From contig JAZRZP010000045.1 in the NCBI GenBank assembly GCA_045601425.1, positions 1 to 37,854 of the forward strand: a stretch of DNA of 37,854 bases, given 5' to 3'. Position numbers and translations under genes: made by a program. Of this stretch, positions 7,921 to 15,463 are shown one piece after another. The stretch is from UBA1219 sp045601425. GTDB taxonomy: Bacteria > Bacteroidota > Bacteroidia > Bacteroidales > P3. The notes under the pieces were generated by a model. That model saw only the letters and a program-made list of their open reading frames with translations, was not told the origin of the DNA and did no database searches. Within the stretch, counting starts at the first letter, position 1. Each line of letters opens with the position of its first letter.

Positions 7921-8781
7921 ATGAGACAGTTAAAGATTACTCATTCCATTACAAACCGCGATATAATACCGCTGGATAAGTATTTGCAGGACATTTGCAG
8001 CGTGGAACTGCTTTCACCGGAAGAAGAGGTTCAGCTTGCCCAGAAAATAAAGCAGGGCGATCAGGTTGCTCTCGACAGACTCATAAAGGCGAACCTGCGT
8101 TTTGTGGTTTCGGTAGCAAAACAGTATCAGAATCAGGGACTCGCATTGCCCGACCTCATCAATGAAGGCAATGTGGGACTGATAAAAGCTGCAAAGCGTT
8201 TCGACGAAACACGCGGTTTCAAGTTCATATCGTATGCAGTATGGTGGATCCGTCAGTCGATTCTGCAGGCCATAGCCGAAAACTCCCGCATCGTGCGTCT
8301 CCCGTCCAACCAGCTGGGTGCACTCAACAAGGTGAAGAAGGAAATCGCACGTCTGGAGCAGGAACTGCAGCGTGTGCCTTCGGAAGAAGAACTCTCGGAA
8401 CTGCTCGATATTCCGCAGGACAAGATAAAAAGCATTCTCGGCTATCAGGGCCGACACATATCCATCGATGCACCACTCGTTACCGACGAAGACGTGAACT
8501 TTGTGGACGTACTCCCCAACGAGGATACGCCACCTACCGATGAAGGACTGATGCAGGAATCGCTCTCGCTCGAAATAGAACGCTCGCTCTCGGCCTTACC
8601 CGACTATGAACGCGACGTAATCAAGATGTATTTCGGCATCGGCATACCTCATCCGCTCAGCCTTGACGAAATTGCCATGAAGTTCGACCTTACGCGCGAA
8701 CGTGTCCGCCAGATAAAGGAAAAAGGTCTGAAACGTCTGAAAAACAGCTCAAAAAGCAAAAACCTCAAGGCTTATCTGTAG
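7921..8781 (+). CDS. rpoD: RpoD-type (sigma-70 family) RNA polymerase sigma factor, second copy
   Basis: The 286-residue protein is collinear with the first copy. The start at MRQLKIT is chosen by that match; the reading frame stays open upstream to 7795, but the extra residues have no counterpart in the first copy. All sigma regions 1.2 to 4.2 are intact: NLRFVVSVAKQYQ, FISYAVWWIRQSI, DEIAMKFDLTRERVRQIKEKG. At some variable positions (for example KANLRF, GLALPDLINEG and GFKF) it is closer to my memory of Bacteroides RpoD than the first copy, which has ALLDLVNEG and GFRF. That might make this the ancestral copy, but it is inference. A strong terminator follows directly. Confidence 0.9.
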   Translation: MRQLKITHSITNRDIIPLDKYLQDICSVELLSPEEEVQLAQKIKQGDQVALDRLIKANLRFVVSVAKQYQNQGLALPDLINEGNVGLIKAAKRFDETRGFKFISYAVWWIRQSILQAIAENSRIVRLPSNQLGALNKVKKEIARLEQELQRVPSEEELSELLDIPQDKIKSILGYQGRHISIDAPLVTDEDVNFVDVLPNEDTPPTDEGLMQESLSLEIERSLSALPDYERDVIKMYFGIGIPHPLSLDEIAMKFDLTRERVRQIKEKGLKRLKNSSKSKNLKAYL

Positions 8782-8787
8782 AAAATG

Positions 8788-8821
8788 AAAAAACAGGATT
8801 CGGCAAGAATCCTGTTTTTTT
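8788..8821 (+). terminator. Intrinsic terminator of the sigma factor pair
   Basis: A perfect stem, ACAGGATTC pairing with GAATCCTGT around a GGCAA loop, is flanked by A and T runs and followed by a seven-T tract. It begins seven bases after the stop codon. Confidence 0.92.
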
Positions 8822-8822
8822 C

Positions 8823-8939
8823 ATAAACCGGAAGACAATATTGCAAATTGATGCCGGAATGTATTCCTCGCACACATTGCATGGACCCCGCCGGAAACGT
8901 TACTCACAATGCAGAATGACAATAGAATTTCCGGTTTAT
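8823..8939. repeat. 117-bp non-coding segment bounded by an 11-bp inverted repeat
   Basis: ATAAACCGGAA (8823-8833) and its perfect reverse complement TTCCGGTTTAT (8929-8939) enclose the interval between the sigma terminator and the promoter of the next gene. I found no open frame or target-site duplication. The rest of this 258-base gap is the terminator on one side and the promoter on the other. Confidence 0.5.
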
Positions 8940-8959
8940 CGGGAATGCATTCAAAAAAT

Positions 8960-8990
8960 TTTGCCATTTCAAAAAAAATATGTAATTTTG
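8960..8990 (+). promoter_or_regulatory. Consensus Bacteroidota promoter of the secreted hypothetical gene
   Basis: TTTG (8960-8963), a spacer of exactly 19 bases, then TAATTTTG (8983-8990), followed by a leader of about 43 bases to the ATG at 9040. This is one of the best matches to the TTTG/TAnnTTTG consensus in the window. Confidence 0.85.
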
Positions 8991-9039
8991 CACATACATT
9001 GGGTGTCTATATTTCAAACAAACGAAAGAAACATACATT

Positions 9040-9549
9040 ATGAAGAATATTTCTAAAATTCTGGCAATCACAGCCGCAGTGCTTCTGGCCGGTTCGGCAA
9101 TGGCTCAAGTAGCAGTGGAAAAAGTTACCATACATAGAACCGGAGGCAAACTGAGTGCCGGTAAATTCGGTTACAGCATCGTCGAACAGAAGGTAAACAA
9201 GGAAGAAATGATCGCATCGGGCATCAGCTACTGGGAAATAAACTGTGAAGGTCAGGGCGACAAGGCCTGCCGTTTTACCCTTGAAAACGGTGTCGGCACA
9301 CGGGTCGTAACCGTACATGGCTTGGAATTCGACGGAAAAGTGTTCACAGAATACTACAACAAACTTCTCGACAAAGTAGACGCACAGTTGCGCGGAGGCA
9401 AGACTTCCGGTAAGGTGGAGGAAGAAATTTTTTTGGAATATCAGGGCAGGACAAGTGACGTAGGAGTGCGGTTCACTGCAATCTGGGAAAACGGAAACAG
9501 AAACGGTGCCGCCATCATTGCTCTCACGGCTGAAGACATCACCAAGTGA
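9040..9549 (+). CDS. Secreted protein of unknown function, 169 residues
   Basis: I do not recognise this family. The protein begins with a clear Sec signal peptide (MKNISKILAITAAVLLAGSAMAQ, cleavage probably after AMAQ or AMA). The mature part of about 146 residues is mostly predicted beta with alternating polar and hydrophobic residues. It has one cysteine pair in NCEGQGDKAC, which could form a disulfide in the periplasm. The ending IIALTAEDITK looks like an ordinary soluble terminus, with no T9SS sorting signal or lipobox. It is monocistronic: a consensus promoter before it and an intrinsic terminator 26 bases after it. The combination suggests an independently and strongly expressed periplasmic or secreted protein. 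Confidence 0.8.
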   Translation: MKNISKILAITAAVLLAGSAMAQVAVEKVTIHRTGGKLSAGKFGYSIVEQKVNKEEMIASGISYWEINCEGQGDKACRFTLENGVGTRVVTVHGLEFDGKVFTEYYNKLLDKVDAQLRGGKTSGKVEEEIFLEYQGRTSDVGVRFTAIWENGNRNGAAIIALTAEDITK

Positions 9550-9574
9550 GACACCGCGTCTGAAACCTAAGTTT

Positions 9575-9605
9575 AAAGGGATCGGCTGTATGCCGGTCCC
9601 TTTTT
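9575..9605 (+). terminator. Intrinsic terminator of the secreted hypothetical gene
   Basis: GGGATCGGC (9578-9586) pairs with GCCGGTCCC (9592-9600), with one G-U pair, around a five-base loop. Flanking AAA/TTT extends the stem, and a five-T run follows. Confidence 0.88.
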
Positions 9606-9680
9606 CCGTTTCAAAAACGCTGTTGATAAAATTGTTACTTTTTTGTTTTTGGAGACTCGCCGTCGTGCGGGAAAAAGTAG

Positions 9681-9688
9681 TATTTTTG
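9681..9688 (+). promoter_or_regulatory. -7 promoter box (TATTTTTG) of the TPR / murF-alr operon
   Basis: TATTTTTG lies 57 bases before the chosen TPR start. Transcription would begin near 9695. That argues against the in-frame ATG at 9698 as the start, because it would leave almost no leader. Confidence 0.55.
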
Positions 9689-9745
9689 CAAGCTGATATG
9701 GAATGGCTTAAATTTGTAAAAAAATATTCCATTTGCTTGATTTAT

Positions 9746-11161
9746 ATGGATTTAGATAGATTTGAAGAATTTGATGACGAAATAAGGAAGTTGGTGCTGG
9801 ACTTTGAACGGACTCCCGACAGATACCGCGATAACGACGATTTCGCCGACCTGCTGGATTTCTACACCTCGCAGTCCGATATGGACATGGTGGAAAAAGT
9901 CCTCAACGTGGCGGAAGGCTTTTTTCCCGACAGCATTGAAGTGCGTTCGCACAGAGCCATACACCACCTGCTGACAGGCAACGTGGACAAGGCCAAGAAA
10001 ATACTGAAACAGCTGACCTCGGAGTGTCCCGATGAATATGTCGTGCTTTGTGCCCTGTCAACATACTATTCCCACACTCAAAACCACGAGGAAAATATCC
10101 GATGCATACGCAAAATGTGCAGGCAGAACCCCGATGCCGTGGAATGCTACGAGGCTTTGGCTGAAGAATACTATGCAGTGAATCAGAACGATAACGCCAT
10201 CGACTGCTACAAGAAATGCATAGAGTTTTCCTACGGCGACAGTTCCCTCAGTTCGGATTTCTACTACGACCGTATCTTGGAATGCTTCATGAAATCAAAT
10301 GACATCGGCGGGGCAGAGACATTCTTCTCAAAACTTCTTGACGAACATCCTTACGACTATGATGCTTGGGTTTGCATGGGCAGGATTTACAGAGAACTGT
10401 CCCTGTATGAAAAAGCTGTTGAGGCTTGCGAATATGCTCTCGCCATCGATGAAAATCTGATTGACGCCTATGTCGAAAAATCCAACGCTCTGATGGATCT
10501 TGACAACCTCGGCGAAGCTACGCAGACACTGCACGAAATACTGCAGAAGACCACTGACGACGAGGACAAGGTGGTGATCAATATGTCTCTTGCCGAAAAG
10601 TTCCTGCATGTGGCGAACTACAGCACCGCCGCCGTTTATTTGCGCAACGTGATAAACATTGACCCTGAATGCGATTTCGCACATCACAATCTGTCCTGCT
10701 GCTACAGCCAGCTCGGCGATTTCATCTCGGCCGAGAAGCATGCCCTTAAGGCCTTGAACCTCTCTTCCGACAATATAAATTATTACCTCAGTCTTGGAGA
10801 ACTTTACAACAATTTTGCCAAACCCGAAAAGGCGGAGCCTTATTTCAGGGAAGCCATAGCTTTGGAAAAAAACAATGAACAGCCGTGGATAGCGTATTGC
10901 GAATTCCTGCTTTCCAACGACATGTTCGAGGAAACCATACAGACAATAGAATATGCCCTGCACCATATCGGTGACTCGTTCGAAACACACAGGATACTTG
11001 GAACGGCATATTTCCTCGTAGGCAGAAAGAAAGAAGCTTACATGGTGATAGAAAACTGCTTCCGCGAATACGGACAGGAAATGATGGAAACGTTTTTCGA
11101 ATGCTGTCCCATAATGCTCTCCGACGAAAACATACTATACATTGTCAATAAATTGAATTGA
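9746..11161 (+). CDS. Tetratricopeptide-repeat protein
   Basis: From the ATG at 9746 the product is 471 residues, starting MDLDRFEEFDDEIRKL. The same frame is open further upstream (to 9506, with another ATG at 9698), but those positions cover the previous terminator and the promoter box. Nearly the whole chain is helical TPR units. Recognisable ones include VECYEALAEEYYAVNQNDNAIDCYKK, DAWVCMGRIYRELSLYEKAVEAC and the segments that follow. It has no signal peptide or membrane segment, so it is probably cytoplasmic and scaffolding. Its stop codon is two bases before the murF-alr start, so the two genes form one transcript and may be translationally coupled. Its partner is unknown. Confidence 0.82.
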   Translation: MDLDRFEEFDDEIRKLVLDFERTPDRYRDNDDFADLLDFYTSQSDMDMVEKVLNVAEGFFPDSIEVRSHRAIHHLLTGNVDKAKKILKQLTSECPDEYVVLCALSTYYSHTQNHEENIRCIRKMCRQNPDAVECYEALAEEYYAVNQNDNAIDCYKKCIEFSYGDSSLSSDFYYDRILECFMKSNDIGGAETFFSKLLDEHPYDYDAWVCMGRIYRELSLYEKAVEACEYALAIDENLIDAYVEKSNALMDLDNLGEATQTLHEILQKTTDDEDKVVINMSLAEKFLHVANYSTAAVYLRNVINIDPECDFAHHNLSCCYSQLGDFISAEKHALKALNLSSDNINYYLSLGELYNNFAKPEKAEPYFREAIALEKNNEQPWIAYCEFLLSNDMFEETIQTIEYALHHIGDSFETHRILGTAYFLVGRKKEAYMVIENCFREYGQEMMETFFECCPIMLSDENILYIVNKLN

Positions 11162-11163
11162 AA

Positions 11164-13668
11164 ATGATTGCAAACGTTTATACCATAACCGAAGTTTCTG
11201 AAACGATAAAGGCAAAATCTGCAAGGATAGTATCTCCAGACTCTCAGATAACTGCACTGCTTACCGACAGCCGTACCTTTACCAAAGCCGAGGGAACTCT
11301 GTTTTTTGCCATACCTGCCAAACGTAATTCCGGTTGTCGGTATATAGCCGGACTATACTCCAAAGGCGTGCGCAACTTCGTGATACCCGACGCGCCGGAC
11401 GACGATGTGGAAAACGTGGTGGAAACCTGCTCCGAAGCCAATTTCCTTCGGGTGGAGAACGTGATAGAGTCCATGCAGATCCTCGTGGCATATCACCGCA
11501 GCCGTTTCGACATACCGGTAATAGGCGTTACGGGAAGCAACGGGAAGACCATAATCAAGGACTGGATTATGCAATTGCTGTCCTCCGAGAAGAAAATGAC
11601 AGGCACACCGAAAAGCTACAACTCTCAAATAGGCGTTCCGCTCTCCGTATGGCAGCTGACTTCGGACAGCGAAATGGCCGTATTCGAGGCAGGCGTGTCG
11701 CTCCCGTACGAAATGTGGAACCTTCAGAAAATCATAAACCCTTCGATAGGGATTTTCACCAACATAGGGCATGCTCACGACGAGAATTTCATAACAAGGG
11801 GACAGAAAATTACCGAAAAATTGCAGCTTTTTACCCACTCCGATGTCATAATTTATTGCAATGACCACAAGGATATCAGCTCCATAATACTTTGCAGCGA
11901 GGTGTATCGGAAAATAAAGCTCTTTACTTGGGGAAGGACGCCGGAAGCAACCGTGCAGCTGTTGTCGGCAGATGTAAGGGATTGTGAAACAGTGCTTTCT
12001 GTGCAATATCGTGACTGCCATTTCGATACAGCCATACCCTTCACCGACAAGGCTTCGATAGAGAATGCCATGCACTGCATAACGCTTCTCCTGTATCTCG
12101 GCTATGATTCGGATTTCATCTGCCGGAAGACTCCTCATCTCCTGCCTGTTGCCATGCGTCTCGAAGTCAAGGAGGGCATCAACAACTGCCAGCTCATCAA
12201 CGACGGATACAGCCTCGACATAAACTCGCTGGTGATAGCCCTCGATTTTCTTCAGCAGGAAAAACAGCATTCCAAGAAAACTCTCATCATGTCCGACATC
12301 ATGCAGTCGGGTATGGTAGAACCCGAACTTTACGGCGACGTGGCAGGACTTGTCTCTCAGCGCGGAATAACGCGTTTCATAGGTATAGGAGAGGCATTGA
12401 AACGTAACGCCTCCAAGTTTCCGCCCGACAGCGTTTTCTACAACGATACCGACGAATTTCTCCGCAACTATTCTTTTTCGCAGCTCCAAAACGAGACGGT
12501 TCTCCTCAAAGGAGCGAGAATGTTCCATTTCGAACGTATTGCCAAACTGCTTCAGCGGAAATCGCACGAGACCATAATGGAAGTGAACCTCGACGCACTC
12601 GTCAGAAACCTCAACTATTACCGTTCGCGCATACAGCCGACGACCAAACTGATGGCCATGGTCAAGGCCTTCTCCTACGGGGCTGGAAATGTGGAAATTG
12701 CCAACACGTTGCAGTTCAACCATGTGGATTACCTTACGGTGGCCTATACCGATGAGGGGCAGGAACTCCGTCAGAACGGAATCACCCTCCCCATAATGAT
12801 TATGAATCCCGAAGAAGATAGTTTCGACAATATAATCCGCTTGAACCTCGAACCCGACATATACAGTTTCCGCATACTCGACCTCTTTGCCGAGTCGGCA
12901 GCACTCTGTTGTCAGAACCCTTTCCCGATACATATCGAACTTGACACGGGCATGCACCGCTTGGGATTCATGCAGGATGATATTGAACGGCTCGGAGAAC
13001 GTTTGCTGGAACTCAAGAACGTGGTTTCGGTGAAGTCGGTATTCTCACATCTCGCATGCAGCGAGGATCCGGCAATGGATGACTTTACCCGCGGTCAGAT
13101 AAGCAAATTCAGAGAATGGAGTTCAAGACTGAAACGCGTTCTCGGCGATGACGGCATAGCCTGCCATATACTGAATTCTTCGGGAATAACGCGCTTTCCT
13201 GAAGCCGACATGGACATGGTGCGTCTGGGAATAGGACTTTACGGCATCTCTCCCGACCCCGAAGTGCAGAAGTTTCTGCAGCCCGTGAGCCGCTTGAAAA
13301 CTCAGATTTCGCAGATAAAAGACATTCCGCAGGGTGATTCGGTGGGTTACAACTGCCGCTGGGTTGCCAAACGTCCTTCGAAAATAGCAATCATACCAAT
13401 AGGTTACGCCGACGGACTCAACCGCAGGCTCGGAAATGAAATCGGAAAGGTCATAATAAAGGGAAAAATTGCCCCCATAGTGGGAAGTATCTGCATGGAC
13501 ATGTGCTTTGTGGACGTTACCGGAATCGACTGCTCCGAAACCGACGAGGTTATCATATTCGGCGATGCGGAACTGCTTCACGAAATAGCCGATGCCATGG
13601 GTACCATACCTTACGAAATCCTTACCTCGGTATCGCACAGGGTGAAGAGAATCTACTACAGGGAATAG
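11164..13668 (+). CDS. murF-alr: Fused UDP-MurNAc-tripeptide:D-Ala-D-Ala ligase / alanine racemase
   Basis: The 834-residue bifunctional enzyme supplies and attaches D-alanine for peptidoglycan. Residues 1 to about 455 are MurF: Mur ligase P-loop GVTGSNGKT, then EAGVS, TNIGHAHDEN and the NDGYSLDINSL substrate/ATP segment. Residues from about 465 are a fold-type III alanine racemase. The PLP lysine is in MAMVKAFSYGAG. HIELDTGMHRLGF, GIGLYGI, the SVGYN tyrosine, IPIGYADG and GSICMDM follow. This fusion is known in Bacteroidota. The ATG at 11164 is preferred over an in-frame TTG at 11158, because the TTG overlaps the TPR stop codon. All key residues I checked are present. It is the last gene of the TPR operon; I see no clear intrinsic terminator after it. 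Confidence 0.93.
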   Translation: MIANVYTITEVSETIKAKSARIVSPDSQITALLTDSRTFTKAEGTLFFAIPAKRNSGCRYIAGLYSKGVRNFVIPDAPDDDVENVVETCSEANFLRVENVIESMQILVAYHRSRFDIPVIGVTGSNGKTIIKDWIMQLLSSEKKMTGTPKSYNSQIGVPLSVWQLTSDSEMAVFEAGVSLPYEMWNLQKIINPSIGIFTNIGHAHDENFITRGQKITEKLQLFTHSDVIIYCNDHKDISSIILCSEVYRKIKLFTWGRTPEATVQLLSADVRDCETVLSVQYRDCHFDTAIPFTDKASIENAMHCITLLLYLGYDSDFICRKTPHLLPVAMRLEVKEGINNCQLINDGYSLDINSLVIALDFLQQEKQHSKKTLIMSDIMQSGMVEPELYGDVAGLVSQRGITRFIGIGEALKRNASKFPPDSVFYNDTDEFLRNYSFSQLQNETVLLKGARMFHFERIAKLLQRKSHETIMEVNLDALVRNLNYYRSRIQPTTKLMAMVKAFSYGAGNVEIANTLQFNHVDYLTVAYTDEGQELRQNGITLPIMIMNPEEDSFDNIIRLNLEPDIYSFRILDLFAESAALCCQNPFPIHIELDTGMHRLGFMQDDIERLGERLLELKNVVSVKSVFSHLACSEDPAMDDFTRGQISKFREWSSRLKRVLGDDGIACHILNSSGITRFPEADMDMVRLGIGLYGISPDPEVQKFLQPVSRLKTQISQIKDIPQGDSVGYNCRWVAKRPSKIAIIPIGYADGLNRRLGNEIGKVIIKGKIAPIVGSICMDMCFVDVTGIDCSETDEVIIFGDAELLHEIADAMGTIPYEILTSVSHRVKRIYYRE

Positions 13669-13669
13669 C

Positions 13670-13828
13670 GTTTCCCGTAACTTTTTCGGAAAATTACATC
13701 TTGGCAGATCCTTGAATAAGGAATTCTGTTGGGGGAGATTTGTTTGTGGATGCTTGCTCCCGATAAAAAAACATTTGTGAAAAATGATTTTTTTTCGTAT
13801 CTTTGCAAGTCATGGCTTTACGGGAAAC
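13670..13828. repeat. 11-bp inverted repeat around the yitT promoter
   Basis: GTTTCCCGTAA (13670-13680), two bases after the murF-alr stop, is repeated as its exact reverse complement at 13818-13828, just downstream of the yitT -7 box. The arms are 137 bases apart and enclose the promoter. Confidence 0.45.
13774..13805 (+). promoter_or_regulatory. Consensus promoter of the yitT-rpe-activase operon
   Basis: TTTG (13774-13777), a 20-base spacer and TATCTTTG (13798-13805) match the phylum consensus. The leader is about 75 bases. It contains an 11-bp direct repeat GACATAAAGAT at 13842-13852 and 13874-13884, the second copy touching the ATG. Confidence 0.82.
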
Positions 13829-13884
13829 AATGTTTTTGGGGGACATAAAGATCTTGAAACGAAATAGTTAACAGACATAAAGAT

Positions 13885-14763
13885 ATGAAAAACAACGTAA
13901 AAAAAGAAATTGTTTCGTACATTTTAATTACGATAGGCATACTTTCGTACACTTTTGCATGGGCGGCATTCATGCTCCCAGCAAAGATTGTCGGTGGTGG
14001 CGTGAGCGGAATATCGTCGGTTTTGTACTATGCCTGCGGCATAGAGATTCCCATCGGTGTCATGAATCTGGTGATAAATGCTGTGCTGGTGCTCTTCGGA
14101 TTCAAACTGCTTGGCTCCAAATTCGGAGTTAAGACAATCTACGGCATACTGATGTCTTCGTTTGCTTTCATTCTCTGGCAGCAGATACTCAACGTGGAGA
14201 CTCTTTTCGACGTCAGCGAATTCGGCGGATTCATGTGTGCCCTGATAGGCGGTGCCGTCTGCGGAGCGGGAATAGGTCTTACCTTCACCATGGGCGGAAA
14301 TAGTGGCGGTACTGACATTATAGCATTGATAATAAGTAAATTCTACAATGTGTCGCCGGGAAAGGTCATCATGTATCTGGATTTGGTGATTATTGGATGT
14401 TCTTTCTTCGTTTCCGGCAAGTTGGAAAATGTTATTTTCGGTTACATTGTCATGGTGACTATGACCTATGTGCTTGATATGGTGGTAGATGGCAATAAAC
14501 AATCGTACCAGATAATGGTTTTTTCGCAGAAAAACATTGAAATTGGCAATGCCATAACCACCGAAGTCGGCAGGGGAGCGACCCTGCTCGAGTCGGAGGG
14601 CTGCTACAGTCACCAGAGTCAGAAGGTACTGATTGTGATGGTGCACCGTACCGACAAGCAGTTCGTAATGCAGATCGTAAACCGCATAGACCCCTCGGCA
14701 TTCGTTTCGGTATCAAAGGTGCAGGGCGTTTATGGAAAGAATTTCGAAAAAATCAAGATATAA
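13885..14763 (+). CDS. YitT-family (DUF161/DUF2179) integral membrane protein
   Basis: The 292-residue protein has five or six hydrophobic segments in its first 200 residues. The glycine-rich LPAKIVGGGVSGISSVLYY and TMGGNSGGTDIIALIISKFYNVSPGK blocks are typical of the YitT/UPF0750 family. The last 85 residues are a soluble DUF2179-like domain (VFSQKNIEIGNAITTEVGRGAT...). The molecular function of this family is not established; membership does not tell the substrate. It heads an apparent operon with rpe (27 bases downstream) under the promoter at 13774-13805. Confidence 0.85.
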   Translation: MKNNVKKEIVSYILITIGILSYTFAWAAFMLPAKIVGGGVSGISSVLYYACGIEIPIGVMNLVINAVLVLFGFKLLGSKFGVKTIYGILMSSFAFILWQQILNVETLFDVSEFGGFMCALIGGAVCGAGIGLTFTMGGNSGGTDIIALIISKFYNVSPGKVIMYLDLVIIGCSFFVSGKLENVIFGYIVMVTMTYVLDMVVDGNKQSYQIMVFSQKNIEIGNAITTEVGRGATLLESEGCYSHQSQKVLIVMVHRTDKQFVMQIVNRIDPSAFVSVSKVQGVYGKNFEKIKI

Positions 14764-14790
14764 ATAATCAGATAAATAAAAAACATATAC

Positions 14791-15450
14791 ATGGAACGAG
14801 AAAAAATGATTTCACCATCGCTGCTTTCGGCCGATTTCGGCAATCTCCAGCGTGATGTGGAAATGCTCAACCGCAGTCAGGCCGACTGGCTGCATGTTGA
14901 TGTCATGGACGGCGTTTTCGTGCCGAACATATCGTTCGGACAGCCGGTCGTGAAATTCATAAAGAAACACGCACAGAAACCGCTCGACGTGCATCTCATG
15001 ATTGTGGATCCGGGCCGTTACGTGCAGTCGTTCAAGGAAGTTGGAGCCGACATTCTGACCGTTCATTACGAGGCCTGTACGCACCTGAACAGAACACTGA
15101 ATGCCATCAGGGAAGCCGGCATGAAGGCCGGTGTGGTGCTGAACCCGCATTCCCCGGTGTCGCTCCTCGAAGACAGTGTGCAGGATTGTGACATGGTTTT
15201 GCTCATGTCGGTCAATCCGGGATTCGGCGGGCAGAAATTCATAGAAAATACTTATTCCAAAGTGGAACAGCTCAAGGAACTGTGTCTGCGGAAAAATCCG
15301 GCATGCCTCATCGAAATTGACGGAGGCGTGAATGTGAAGAATGCTCCGCTGCTTTTCCATAAGGGCGCCGATGTTCTTGTGGCAGGAAGCAGCGTGTTTT
15401 CGGCAGACAGTCCGGAACAGGCCATAATCGATTTGAAATCAAACCAATAA
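14791..15450 (+). CDS. rpe: Ribulose-phosphate 3-epimerase
   Basis: The 219-residue TIM-barrel enzyme interconverts ribulose 5-phosphate and xylulose 5-phosphate in the pentose phosphate pathway. The signature elements are in order: SPSLLSADF near the N-terminus, LHVDVMDGVFVPN with the metal-binding His and catalytic Asp, LDVHLMI, MSVNPGFGGQ, then EIDGGVN with the second catalytic Asp and VAGSSVF for phosphate binding. The length is normal. The ATG at 14791 gives a short MEREKM extension before the conserved ISPSLLSAD; the internal ATG at residue 6 would also work. The next gene starts 13 bases after its stop. Confidence 0.95.
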   Translation: MEREKMISPSLLSADFGNLQRDVEMLNRSQADWLHVDVMDGVFVPNISFGQPVVKFIKKHAQKPLDVHLMIVDPGRYVQSFKEVGADILTVHYEACTHLNRTLNAIREAGMKAGVVLNPHSPVSLLEDSVQDCDMVLLMSVNPGFGGQKFIENTYSKVEQLKELCLRKNPACLIEIDGGVNVKNAPLLFHKGADVLVAGSSVFSADSPEQAIIDLKSNQ

Positions 15451-15463
15451 AGCCGTGACAGAT

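Noticed and set aside
9506..9745. Upstream extension of the TPR protein
   Set aside because: It overlaps the previous gene's end, the terminator and the -7 promoter box, so it cannot be translated from that transcript.
11353..12957. 534-codon open frame on the minus strand
   Set aside because: Antisense to murF-alr; the residues show no domain pattern, and the plus-strand gene has intact catalytic motifs throughout.
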